A stretch of 64,000 nucleotides of DNA from the NCBI RefSeq assembly GCF_943734655.1, contig NC_071355.1:226305027-226369026 (forward strand), given 5' to 3'. A program made the translations under genes and the position numbers. This document shows positions 10,780 through 22,486 of this stretch, in pieces. Source of the stretch: Sabethes cyaneus (Eukaryota > Arthropoda > Insecta > Diptera > Culicidae). The notes beneath the pieces were generated by a model. That model was not told where the DNA came from, did no database searches, and worked only from the letters and a program-made list of their open reading frames with translations. How positions within the stretch are numbered: position 1 is the first letter of the stretch; the number at the start of each line of letters is the position of its first letter.

Positions 10780-11560
10780 ATATCTTTTGAACGGCAAAAC
10801 CAATTCTACTGAAATTTTGCAGATATATTTGCAGCATTAAAATCTCTAATCTGATGTCAAAATAATTCAAACTAGATAAATCATCTTAGATGAAATGGTT
10901 ATAAATTATTATAAATTTTAATGTGTTGTATTCAATTGCTCGTAACTTTCAAATTGAACGTCCAATCAAAAAACAAATCAATAGTGATCTATTAGGCTAT
11001 GTTACCTTTCAAATGAGACTAATAGCGCCTAAGTCGGTTTAGCCATCTCTAACAAACAGGCGATAATTATTACCTTGTCAAAACAGGTTTTTTTAGGATA
11101 ACTTTTAAACTACTTGTTTGTTTTCAATAAAATTTACCCGAAAAATTTAGCGTTAACAAGAGCTTTCATTCGATACCAAGATCGTTGAAATCGGTCACTT
11201 GGTTCCGGAGAAAATCGTGTCACGTAATTTTCACGTTTTTACTTATAACTTTTAAACGAAATGTCGGACCTCGAACTAATTCAATAGTGATATACTAGGC
11301 AATAATACCTTTCAAACAAAAGTAATAGCAAACAAATCGGTTCAGCCATCTCCGAGAAACAGGCGATAGAAAAGTTGCGCCCCGCACATACACACATACA
11401 CACACACACACACACAGACATTGCTCAGTTCGTCGAACCCTGTCGATTGGTATTTGTGGCTCGGCCCTCCGGGCCTCGGATCAATTTCGTGTTTTTCGAC
11501 CAATTCCTAAACCTTTGTTATAGTATAACAAAGGTAAAAAGGTATGAATGTCTATGCCCA
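10780..11560 (+). repeat. Dispersed repeat with (CA)n and terminal 25-bp palindrome
   Basis: This is the opposite-orientation copy of the repeat at 2940-3830. It carries tandem-like phrases 'CAAATCGGTTCAGCCATCTC' and 'CGAGAAACAGGCGATA', a short (CA)n at about 11385-11416, and 'CAGTTCGTCGAACCCTGTCG'. It ends in a palindrome at 11511-11535 (ACCTTTGTTATA-G-TATAACAAAGGT). The palindromic end is shared in type, not sequence, with the other copy. Confidence 0.55.
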
Positions 11561-12109
11561 GGGGAACGAACACGTAGGACTACAAATCCAGGTTCAATTT
11601 GACGAAGCTTTCCATTTTGCAAATGTTTGTCACGCAAATTTTAATGTACTGTATTGTAGTAAATGCTCTGGAACATTCCTATAAATTAAATACAAGAAGA
11701 CAAGTTTAAATTTCCTAAATGCCCGTGCTCTATGTATCAGTTTTATCCGTTCGTAGAGTTTGAAATTCAATCACAATCACACTTCTTCTGGCGATTGGCA
11801 ATGATATCGCATTTTTAAAATTCTTGTGAGACTTGCAGCACTTGTCAACTTTAGCTAACTGGCTTGAAACGAATGTTAACTGGTTAAGGATCTTGCTCAC
11901 GACATCAAATAATCAAATAATTGTCATTGGATGCACAACTTACGGTTGAACGGAAAAAATAAATAAATAGGGTTATCATTTACCATTGGTAAACAATTGC
12001 TTGCAACTAATTGTAAAGCAACAAATTAAACGCCCAAAACCTATTTTCGGATCAGACAGTCGTTAATTCTTCCTCACTTTGAAAATTGCTGCATCACGTC
12101 ACATGCATG
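11561..12109. other. Intergenic DNA, no gene seen
   Basis: Short chance ORFs only. The start (about 11568-11580) includes CACGTAGGACTAC, half of the GACGTAGGACTACGTC palindrome family. Confidence 0.4.
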
Positions 12110-12354
12110 AATATTACGTCATCCTTTTTCCATATAAGACGTCAGTTTTGATTAAATTCTTCAGTATGTGGATACAAACGGGCGAAAGATATGGTCGATC
12201 GCCCCCTTTGTTATAACTGTTCACTTTTAGGACATCAAATTGGAGTAGGTTTATCGCGGTCCTAAGAAATATTGCCTGGCGCTCTACCCTAACACAGACA
12301 TCAAACTGGTATGAGTCTGAACGTCGTAAAAAATCTTCGACCTGTTGGGACGAG
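12110..12354. repeat. Left half of an old dispersed repeat split by hAT insertions
   Basis: It shares with 2040-2830 the phrases GACATCAAATTGG, TAGGTTTATCGCGG and TAACACAGACATCAAACTGG. It stops at CTGTTGGGACGAG (12342-12354) where the hAT-A element begins. The repeat resumes at 15088 with GGGACGAGGGGGCTTTG, which matches the intact copy's continuation ACGAGGGGGCTT. Phrases at 12128-12235 also match 59650-59760. Confidence 0.7.
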
Positions 12355-13206
12355 TAGAGGTGTGCGCCGCCGCGCCGCGCCGCCGCCGCCGACACTTTTG
12401 CACGCGCCGCCGCCGCCGATGATTTAGAACCGGCGCGCCGCCTAGGTCCTTTTTCCCACGCCGCCGAAGCCATTTACCCACGCCGACGATATAGTCCAAC
12501 ATTGACAAAAATGCGGGTCAACATGTTGACAGCACATAGTGAACCCGTTTTGTGAATTCATTCTTATAATGTACCTTTTATTTAGATTCAATTAAACTGC
12601 TACCATGCGTCCAACTGAGTGCGAATCGAAAAACCTAACGTAAACGAACTTTAGCATGACGTTTTCTGTCAAACTTCTGTCTTGCTTCCCGGTGCTCATT
12701 TCTTTTTAAGGAGACATAAGCGACCAAAATTTTTGAAAAAGTCAAATTTTTTTTCAGATTTTAATTCTGCAGTCTTTTTTGTTTATTTTGATACTAATTT
12801 TGTAATGATCCGACCACGGGAAGTGACTGAAAAACGATCGAACACATAAGCATTCCACTGCGGCGTGGAACAACCTCGCTGGAATAAAACGCCGCTCCTA
12901 TAAAAACCCAATTTTCAAGCTTTATGTACCTTTCTCTCAGAAACTACACACCGTATTGAAAATTTTTTTTTGGTTTTATTAGTAGAAGCTTTTGAGCTTT
13001 GTAAACTAATCACAGCTTGAGAAAAAGGAAAAAGAATATTTTTTGAAACTGTAATTCTTTTACAATTGACGAAGGGACGGAAGAAGAAAGTAACGAAATT
13101 TTTAGAGTGAGAAGAAAGAGCGGAATGGTGGTATTGCTTTTCATTTCGCGGTTGTAAACTGACTGGTGCCAAAATTAGGTGCCGGTCTTACCCCCATACT
13201 GATTTC

Positions 13207-14297
13207 CAGTGTTGCAAGACCGCACTCGTGTGGTCTAATTTTCTCACAAGCGCGTTTTAGTTCTAACGAACACGCCGGCATGAGTATCTCCTACGGACTC
13301 TCGCTCTTATTTTTTCATGCACTGCGACAAGTTTTTGCGAGTGTGTATTTTTTTCGCTCGTCATTGCAATCCAAGCAGCTGAGGGCTCGCAGTCTTATCC
13401 GCGTGTGTAAGTGAGGACGTAAGGTGAACAAAAAAGAAAAAAATGCAAAATAATGAGTGTTGGGCACCGCTAATTCGCTAATTCGCTAACCGATACAATT
13501 TGCTCGATAATTGTGGAAATTTCGTTAATCACTAGTCGCAAACTGCAAACTAACAGTCACTGTCTATATTTGAACATATCGCAACAACTTGCATTGTAAT
13601 CTATCACTGTACAACTTATTACTAATTTGTATATATTACATGACTTTTCTTAATTTAACTAAGATCGAAACCTATTATTGTGCTTTGCAGCTGTACCTGG
13701 ATTAATCCAGATTATTTTCTCCAATGCCAATGTATATGACAAAACAAAACAGCAACATTGCAATTGCCAGTCTTTCTCTTTCTTACTCACAGCATTCGCT
13801 TTGTCGCACTTTTTGTGCCAGTCGCACTTTTAGACTGCGGTGTCCAGTAAGCTGCAAAATACGGGATATAATAAATAAAATGCTTTATAGTTTATTAATT
13901 TTAAAATAAACAGCGGCACTTCATTTGGTATTATGGACCAGCAACAATTCGACTAGTCTGAGTATGAATTATAAAGTATAACTAGCGTTTCTCGATTGGT
14001 CGGTTAGCGAATTAGCGGTGCCCAACACTGAAAATAAGTATCCATATATCCTAGTATGCCGCTAGCCCACACGGGCTGTTGGCTTCTCACAAGTTGTTGG
14101 GTTTGTAAGCGGGCTATGCAGAAAGACATTTCGAGGCTGTGCGCTCGCTAGTAAGTAGGTAGCAGGAAGTATGCACACAGCATCGGTGGTTGCTTATCGT
14201 ACGCTTGCGTCAGTTGCGTAAGCGCTGGATGCGGCCCAGCAGTGCTTATACTCACTCGCATGGGCTTACTTTACTTCTTGCTCGATTTGCAACATTG
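13207..14297. mobile_element. hAT-B: 1.09-kb hAT-type element inside hAT-A
   Basis: The ends are CAGTGTTGCAA and TTGCAACATTG, an 11-bp inverted repeat with one mismatch. Direct repeats CTGATTTC (13199-13206) and CCGATTTC (14298-14305) flank it, matching at 7 of 8 bases. The interior has CTCG-rich subterminal sequence and no transposase. It is interrupted by hAT-C at 13455-14030, leaving about 0.5 kb of its own sequence. Terminal sequence and duplication length both point to hAT. Confidence 0.72.
13455..14030. mobile_element. hAT-C: MITE (family C, copy 2) inside hAT-B
   Basis: The inverted termini match 9451-9843 (here GAGTGTTGGGCACCGC at the left and GCGGTGCCCAACACTG at the right). Flanks AAAATAAT (13447-13454) and AAAATAAG (14031-14038) match at 7 of 8 bases. 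Relative to copy 1 it is inverted and carries roughly 180 extra bases in its middle (about 13680-13862). That extra segment begins TTTGCAGCTG and ends AGCTGCAAAA, so it may itself be a fourth, smaller insertion; I could not define its duplication. Confidence 0.88.
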
Positions 14298-15095
14298 CCG
14301 ATTTCACCCGCCTAGTTTTAGGCGCCGTCTATTAATCGCAATGCATGTAATATCCCTTAATTTAAAAAAACACATTGGCAGAAAACTGAAATTTAAATTC
14401 GATCTGTAGCAGTCGGAAGCTCATATGTACGGCATAAAATCGAAAGATGGGGTGCGTATCCCAATCTTCCCTGCCTTTTACCACAGAACAGAAGTGGAAG
14501 TAGAAATCCAAACACGTACATGCTACTTTCTACAGATACTAGCGAACCTGGGGTAGCGAGTCAGTTTTTTCCACGAAAACACACGAACGCATACGAAAGC
14601 CTGTGAAAGCTGCTATGCGATTGGCAGCGAGCGTTCTGCTTATATTGCTGTTATTCGCTTCTATGAGAAAACCTTCCCAAAGAAAAATAACAACAAAAAA
14701 AACTCTGTTACCAGTTTTGATCGCCGAATCGTTCGGATTTCCACTTCTGTTCTGTACTTTTACATACTAGTGTCTACCATATCGCGTATTCGCAAACACA
14801 CAAATAACAAATTATTTAAAGATTTAAGGGTCGTTAAAAATCATTCACAAAATAAGCATTATTAAGATTTGTTTTACTTGTCAACTTTAGTTCGGTTTTA
14901 AAAAGATTTTGCTTAAACTTATACGAAATGCGGTAATTTAACGGTGTAAAATACTCGCACGCCGATGCACGCCGCCGCCGCCGCCGCCGATAGTAGCGAA
15001 CGGCGTCACGCCGGCGACGCCGCCGCCGCCGAATAAAAATGATTCCTACGCCGCCGCCGCCGATAATCTGACCGGCGCACACCTCTAGGGACGAG

Positions 15096-15480
15096 GGGGC
15101 TTTGTAACTTTTTTCTAAAAATAAAATGATCGAAATCACAGTAAGCAGATAGTATGTTTAACTATCGTTCCTGTCTGTGAAGCTAGGCGATTACGAAGAA
15201 AATTTATGGGGATATTTGACTTTAAAACTGTTAATTATTTTTACTCATTCGAGATTGAAAACGAAAATTATAATAGAAATCACATAATTACTACATCTGT
15301 TATGAGTCGATCGATATCTAAACCATGAAAATCCATCCATTCAACCACCAAAAACCTTAATTGGCAGAGCTACAAGCGTTCAAAATCTTTCGTATTTTCG
15401 TGACGGTAACAAGAATCTAAATTCTAAATTATGGAATGACACCCTGCGGTTAGACGTAGTCCTACGTCAAAACAAAACAC
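15096..15480. repeat. Right half of the split dispersed repeat
   Basis: It contains 'AGCGTTCAAAATCTTTCGTA', 'ATGGAATGACACCCTGCGG' and the palindrome GACGTAGTCCTACGTC at 15453-15468. These parallel 2700-2830 in the same order, and confirm that hAT-A landed inside a pre-existing repeat. Confidence 0.65.
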
Positions 15481-17202
15481 ATGCCCATTGTATTCGTTCA
15501 ACTTTATTTCTTTAAAATTTGAATATTTGATATTAAACGAAGTGTAACCTTAACTTAACCTTAACCTTAAGGTATCCGTCTTTACCGTCATTCTCTTATT
15601 GGTGTACAATAACAATATATTAGATAAATTCCATTTTTGCGTAACTTATAAATTGTATATTAAAGGATATTCTATATTTCGAGTGTTACCCAAAACGAGA
15701 ACATGTATGTGCAATTATTGATAATTTCAGTTAATAATCTATAATCACATGAAATCGGATATAGTTAATTTTCACGGCGAAAATTGTCAGACGACCATTA
15801 AACCGCAAGCCCCAAATGATAAACCGCCGCCTCCGCCGAACAGTGGCTAAATTTTTCCCTCTTTTCAACACAATGGCAGGCTGCTCAGACCCGGAATGGA
15901 CTGCGGTTACGGGAGAGCAGTAGACCTCCCAATTTCACCGAAACAAAGAAACGATTCAGGAAGGGAAATTATCCACCGCGCAAGCACACATCGGCCAAAC
16001 AATAGCCTCGAAATCGACGACGGGTAATGTGTTTCACGTTACACTGCCAAACTTTCCCGGTACCTACCGGCACTGCACAGTCCCGGCGTAGAATACTTCC
16101 CGATGCCAGAGCTCCGACATACACCGTACCCGTTGTACAGCAGAACAACTTCACGGGAGACAGACACTCGCAGTTGAAAACGAAATAACGAAACCAATTA
16201 TTCCACTTTAAATAGTCGAATAGTTAAAATTTAATTAAGCATACACTACATTGAATTTGAAATCTCCCATTAAGCTCCCGAACGTTTCGTCGTGGTTGTA
16301 CTTTCCATACTCCTCCATATCACTGCCCGTCCTCCTTTCTGTACTAAATTTCATCTAAGCTAGCAAATGATATCCTTATATTGCTCCGACGAGCATTCGA
16401 CGGTTTCATGCCACATCTTGCCCGGCGTCAGTACAAAATTTTCCCGGCGACAACTTACCTACTGGCTGGTAGCGGAAGCAAATCCCATGCGCGTCGTTCG
16501 ACTCAACGGAAAATTTCTCCAAGCAAGCATCTCTAGCATCGGTGCAGGCAAAGCAATGGAACGTTGAGGTTCTCTTGGCTGTCGGAAACAATTGTAGGTA
16601 CACTACCTCGACGATTGTGCTCACTCAACAGTTCGCAGTTCCGCAGACCAAATTTAGGCTTCGGGCGGGGAACCGGCCCGACAGAGTATTTCCCCGGACT
16701 TGGCCACTCGCTCCGGGGAAGCGCAATCCTATTATCAGTAGGTATTTGACAGCTTTAAACTAATGGCCTCAATTGGTTAAAAATCTATGAGCAAGAATAT
16801 GTGGGCATACTTAAACTGTCGAAACTATCAAGCTATTTGGCAGTGTCAATTGAAATGAAGTACGTACACTGAATGCGTTGACGCTTTAACTTATAAAAAA
16901 GTGTAAAAAGCTCAAACGTTATTGTAAGTAGAATGAACTCCAGGTTGATGCGGGACATATTGCAATAAGAAAGAAAACTGATGCAGGGCAACTCTATTCA
17001 AAATAACATTCAATATTTTCCAGCTGACTACTTATTTTAACAATTCTTCGCTCTTTGTAATTTTCAAAAAAGTTCTATCCCAACTCAAAGCTTAGAGACG
17101 TTTTAGCATTGAACTAAAATGATAATAAATAAAAATAAATCAATCAATGCGGGACAGTTGATCATCCGGGAAACGATTTCGATTTTGGCATGGCTCGACC
17201 AT
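15481..17202. other. Intergenic or intronic DNA with balanced-composition segment
   Basis: 15541-15575 has a short imperfect (TTAACC)n run. 15840-16170 and 16260-16760 are less AT-rich, complex and not obviously repetitive. ORFs on both strands are short and none carries a known motif. They could be host single-copy intronic or regulatory DNA. Confidence 0.35.
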
Positions 17203-17764
17203 AGCCCTAGCCCTAGCCCAAGCCCTAGCCCTAGCTCTAGCCCTAGCCCTAGCCCTAGCCCTAGCCCTAGCCCTAGCCCTAGCCCTAGCCCTAACCCTAA
17301 CCCTAACCCTAGCTCTAGCCCTAGCCCTAGCTCTAGCCCTAGCCCTAGCCCTAGCCCTAGCCCCAGCCCTAGCCCTAGCCCTAGCCCTAGCCCTAGCCCT
17401 AGCCCTAGCCCTAGCCCTAGCCCTAGCCCTAGCCCTAGCCCTAGCCCTAGCCCTAGCCCTAGCCCTAGCCCTAGCCCCAGCCCTAGCCCTAGCCCTAGCC
17501 CTAGCCCTAGCCCTAGCCCTAGCCCTAGCCCTAGCCCTAGCCCTAGCCCTAGCCCTAGCCCTAGCCCTAGCCCTAGCCCTAGCCCTAGCCCTAGCCCTAG
17601 CCCTAGCCCTAGCCCTAGCCCTAGCCCTAGCCCTAGCCCTAGCCCTAGCCCTAGCCCTAGCCCTAGCCCTAGCCCTAGCCCTAGCCCTAGCCCTAGCCCT
17701 AGCCCTAGCCCTAGCCCTAGCCCTAGCCCTAGCCCTAGCCCTAGCCCTAGCCCTAGCCCTAGCC
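17203..17764. repeat. (CCCTAG)n hexanucleotide array, telomere-like, ~560 bp
   Basis: About 93 units of CCCTAG are present. Near the left end a short run reads CCTAACCCTAACCCTAACCC (about 17290-17310), the CCCTAA type. Other variants are CTCTAG (several, 17230-17335) and CCCCAG (two, near 17360 and 17476). Variants concentrate in the left third and the right two-thirds is nearly homogeneous. The Ser-Pro and Ala-Arg ORFs across it are artefacts. The array is interstitial here, with ordinary complex DNA on both sides. Confidence 0.97.
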
Positions 17765-20700
17765 ACTTCTTGCAAGACGCAGTCCTGCGTCCATACCATA
17801 GTTACAATTTTGGTATTTCAAAATTACTAAATAGTGTATTGCAAAGCTCGTGTTGAGGCTTGAGACACTTTTTCCACTACAAAAAGAAATTATTCCAATT
17901 TTAGGGACATTTTCAGAGTTTGGGATCAATTGTAGCAGTTTCAGCAGCCAAAACAAAGGATTCCAAGTTTGGAAATTCCTTCCTCATTTCAATACGTTTA
18001 CCACATCATTTTTCTATAGCAACCATCCATCTCGCATCATATTCCGAGCGAACATAGAACCACCTCTATCTTTCTCCGGCCTGTAGAGACACTAATGTTG
18101 CTATGCCCTCTCCTTCGCCACGAAAGTCTGCGCCTCCCCGGACCAGACTTGCCAGATCGACCAAAGCCAGTCGTTATGCAAATTAAATGTTATTGTTCTT
18201 TAATTGAATTGTGTGCTACGATGTGGTGCTGTGATTTGATTGCCAAATTAGATTTTTATTTGTTTTATCGAATTTAAATTGACGTTTATTGACGATGATT
18301 TATGTTTTTGGGAAAGGTCGTTTCTTTCGCGGTTTGCTTGCTGGGCGGTTTACACTTTTGAACTTTTGTTTTACGCTTGCTTCACATCGCTGCAAGCAAA
18401 TTTATTAGTTTTCAGCTTGTGTCTGTGTACAGTAGTAAGCTTTTTATAGTTCTTTAAAAAAATAGTACTAGCAAGGTATCTAATCTTTGTCACTCAGCAA
18501 ATGATGAAGCAATCCGTTTTCTAACAATGTTTATTATTCACTGTTAATTTATGTCATGTCTCGTTTTACTCTAATGATGTTAGGTATTTTTGTCATGTTT
18601 TCATTTTCAAAAAAATAAAATTCGAAACATGTTTTTGAAAAAAGCTCAATAACATCTGTTAGTTCGTCAAAGTTAGTTTTAAAATTAAAATTCACTTGTT
18701 ATTGTTTACTAGACTTACGGTGAAAATTGCAATCGATTATTTAGCATTTTAAACTTTCATCTCTCTCACGCAGGATTACCTAAAAGCTGCAGTTTGAATC
18801 GCAAAATATTCATGCTCGTTTTCGAGTTGGCATGGAGTCTCTGACATGCATGTTGGTTTTCTGTCGACATGGTACAGGATATTTCCATTCTCTCGCATTC
18901 ACCGTTACCGGCGGGCCGGCATACGGGTCCCATGCGTGTTACATTGGGCAGCCAATCGACAAAAGATTGCTCGGCGAACGACTGAAATCCTAAATTCAGT
19001 TAGGCTCCTTAACTACCACTTCCCGACTGCTGGCATCTCCTAATCGGCCTTCCATGCCATTCTGACAAACGGAAAAGCTCGTTCGTGTCCAGTAATTGTC
19101 GAAATCAAATATTGTACAACAACAGTGAAAAAGCCACATGGGCTCCCAGGTTTGCAAGTCCAGGAGTGGCCGTAGAATCGACGGATGCTTGCAATTACTG
19201 AGTTTATTTACCGGCCGTAGTACATCGTTCGATGCTACTAAGCAAGCCACGCTCTGATTGACGGTAAGGAATGGTCTTGCACGGATGCTGCCAGGCAGCT
19301 GCACGGGGTGGAACAGTGGCGTTTCCGATTGCTGGCGCAATCGCGGTCAATTCTCGTCCGTCCCGATGCTGCATCATGGGTTAAAATGTGTTTGGATGTA
19401 CAAGGAACGATCTGCTCCTGTTGCAGATTGTTAGGGAAGAGACAGAATGTCGTTCTGAAATGGACGTGCGTTATCCTGCGAAATTCTACGTACCGAACAC
19501 GTCTTACACCCGCTCATTCGTGTTCGTTCTAGTTTTGATCAAATTCAGGATATGAATTTCGAGCACAATCAAAATGCATTGGCCAACCCATTGCTGCCCA
19601 AGAAGGGCCATTTTGTTTGAATCGTTTCAATTGCCGCTAATGAAATTTGTGTTACACAAAGAGATCGTCTTCTTTATCACAAAAGATGGATCGAAAACCA
19701 AAAATTAAATATGTCAACTCTTGAACTGACAAGCTGCTGGCAACAATGGCCCAATCGTTTTTCCACCATTCTGTAGTAGCCGTCAACCATCATCTGAAAA
19801 GCCAATCGACGTGAGGAAACCGAAGCTTCCAGCATGCATCGTCGAAAAGCGTTGCACAATCGTGAGACTAAATTAATTAAGAATTATAGCTGTTGATGTT
19901 GGCGTTGTTGGCTTCCTGTGGCATGGGTTAAAATTCTATTAGATTATACAAGATTCGGCCCGGCAGCAGCAACGAGCGAGACACAGCAATAGAGTACAGG
20001 CAGTCGACCAAGAGCACTAGCAGTTTACCGTTTCGATGCAATGTCGATGCAGATTGGCGACCGTCCATCCACGCACATGTGCCAATCTCGGTAAACAAGT
20101 TTCCGCGTGGCTGAGGTTTAATCTGATCAGAATTATAACAAAGGCACTACTGCGAACAACGGCGTACGTGTACTGCTTTGCAGTACCCCGCCCACACACA
20201 GATACGGATAGTCGAAAGTCGTCCTCTAAAGCCAAGCATTTCCCTCGCTGCCCATTATCGGTAACTCTGTTCAGGCTAGTTTAACCAAGAGCGGCAGTGT
20301 TCCATCGGTAAAAGTTCGATAGCAAAGGAATGCATACAGATGATTTCACTGCATTTAGCCAACTGGCCGCGTTCAACGTCGCGAAAAGCCTTCTCAATAG
20401 CCGCTGTCCGTATGTTACGGTTGGAAACTGAGCCACTTTATGCACTAACGAAGCAGTGGCAGGAATTAGCGCTCTCAGCCAGCCCATCAGCATGCCGTAA
20501 TATCCGATCGCGGAAATTTCTTTAATCAATCATTCCAGCGGGAACCCAACGTGCAGCTTTCGCTGTGTACAATGTGAGCTATTCGCTTAATTACTTCCAC
20601 ACCGTGGCAGAAGCGACCTCCGGCAGTCCTCGTCGTACCGTACGTGGCATTGTTTATAGCCGAACCGCCCTGGAACTGATATAGCTCGTCGGGACTTTTA

Positions 20701-21640
20701 GATGATGTAATTCCAGCAGCGTCGTGTATCCGCATTAGTGTGAATATTTGTCAAAGCCAAAGCATTTTCAATCATTTCTCTCAGCGAGGCACATCTTTGC
20801 CTGATTGATTGGAGGCTGACAAAAATTAAACTAGAAGTTGCATTTTGTTTTATCCTAGAAAGATATTTATGCGTAGGTAATAATTTAATACTTATGATTT
20901 TCCTTCAAAATCAAAGTCAGGTACGTCAGGCCAATATGAATTGTCACAAAAATCACAAAATAATAACTATTCTGGCTGTTTACTTCCAGCTTACCTTTTC
21001 AAATCGATCGACTACTTAAACAAACAAAAAAAACTGTTTTCTTTTGAAACGATTAAGTAGGATCTCAACTATTCAAATATTTTTTATCATTTATCAATAA
21101 GTGTTGTTGGAAATATTGTATCGTACGTAGGAGTTAAATAGTTGAATGGATTCAAATTGTCTATTAGCATAGCATAAACAGGTGGACAATCTCGTAGTTG
21201 GTGCCAGCAACAATGCTTTATTCAAAAGAACAAGTAACTTGTTTTTGTTACCAGCAACATGAAATTTGGGGTTTAATTTCATGCTCTTAAACAAAAGTCA
21301 AATGCCTCCAAAGCACCGTTACTGTCCCGGCCACGTCCTTGCAGCTGATGAGGATGGGAAAGGAATATTAGTCCAACATTTACTTAAGAGAACCGCACAG
21401 AACTCTACGTGCCCTCATAAATGTCCCGGGAGTTGAGTAAGGGAAACCCTAGCATACATCTGGGAGATATTGTGAGTTCAAAATGCTTTTTATTCATTTG
21501 TTTATAAATTTCTGGTATACTAATAGTATAAAGATTTAAAGGTAGATTGTTTAAATTTTTTTATTTTTTTATTAGAAAGCTTGGAAAATAGGGTAACGGA
21601 ACCAGTTTTCGCCACCCTAGGAGTTCACAAGTGTTTTATT
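17765..21640. other. Long single-copy-looking stretch without recognised genes
   Basis: 17776-17791 is the palindrome GACGCAGTCCTGCGTC. 18840-20760 is of balanced composition with many short ORFs on both strands, none with a recognisable domain or codon pattern. 20760-21300 is AT-rich. 21300-21480 includes 'GCAGCTGATGAGGATGGGAA', which looks like a dispersed-repeat fragment but has no second copy here. Intron or intergenic DNA of a neighbouring gene is the simplest reading. Confidence 0.4.
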
Positions 21641-22486
21641 GATATTTGGAATACTATAATTTGCATAGCATATGGGTCATTCCATCTCAAACGTACACAA
21701 GGTTTTGGATTCGACCATCAGCGATTTCAACCAGACTTGGCATAATTGTTCAATCCGACTCCACAATCAATTTCCCAAAGTTACTTCCTTTTTTACAGAT
21801 TTTCAAAAAAAGTCATTTTTCGTGTTTAAATATCTCCGAAACAGTTTGATGTGAAGACATGCCAATATACTTTTTCTATGCGTTTTTGGCCGCGCAATCG
21901 AATGATGTTATCAGTTTTTATCTAATTTGTCAACATCATACACTTTTTTGAAATTCAAAATGAAAAATGCGAATATCTCAAAACATCCCCAATTTTATTT
22001 TCAAATAAATATGCAAATGTTCGCCAGAAAATTCTACATAAGAATCACTTAACTAGGAAAAAAACAATATTGGTGGTTTGGGAGATATGGCGTTTTAAAT
22101 ATCTGGGGCATGTGCAATTCTATCTGAATTGTCAGTGAAAGTATGTTTAAACACGTCTACCTGAAGTTTCCGGCCATTTTCATGACTAAATATTGTATTT
22201 TGATGAAAAAGATGCATTTTCAACGGTCAGCCAATTAATAAAATATAAGTAATCTTATGTAAAATTTTCCGGCAAATCTCATGATGCACAAAGTATCAAG
22301 TTTTGCTAATTTTCGTCTATTTTTAGCAATATTAAAACTTATTGGACTACACCAGACAAGATTTTGAGAAAATAAAACTTGGAATAATCCTCTTCGATTC
22401 TACGAACTTCTTTGCATAATATAATTGTGTTTTTAGACTCCTTTTTTTAGTCTTGCCTTATAAAGTCCATTGTATTAAGATACTAG
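21641..22486. repeat. Probable dispersed repeat, 'GGGTCATTCCATCTCAAACG' type
   Basis: The phrase 'GGGTCATTCCATCTCAAACG' near 21673 is, from memory, typical of a common mosquito repeat. The rest is AT-rich with no ORF of note. No second copy is visible here, so this rests on recall. Confidence 0.3.

Larger units (their letters stand above)
12355..15087. mobile_element. hAT-A: 2.73-kb hAT-type element, outermost of the nest
   Basis: A perfect 15-bp terminal inverted repeat, TAGAGGTGTGCGCCG, lies at 12355-12369 and 15073-15087. It is flanked by an exact 8-bp target duplication, GGGACGAG, at 12347-12354 and 15088-15095. Both subterminal regions are packed with GCC trinucleotides on the + strand (about 12361-12490 and 14965-15062). 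No transposase ORF is visible. Removing the nested insertion (13207-14297) leaves about 1.64 kb, so this is a non-autonomous hAT element. The Arg-rich ORFs at its ends come from the GCC tracts. Confidence 0.9.

Noticed and set aside
12114..12508. Arg/Ala-rich ORFs here and at 14834-15139
   Set aside because: They come from the GCC tracts at the hAT-A ends.
15541..15575. Telomeric repeat
   Set aside because: It is a few imperfect TTAACC units, not the CCTAA insect telomere motif, and is too short.
17119..17856. 245-aa Ser-Pro ORF and opposite 219-aa Ala-Arg ORF
   Set aside because: Both are translations of the (CCCTAG)n array.
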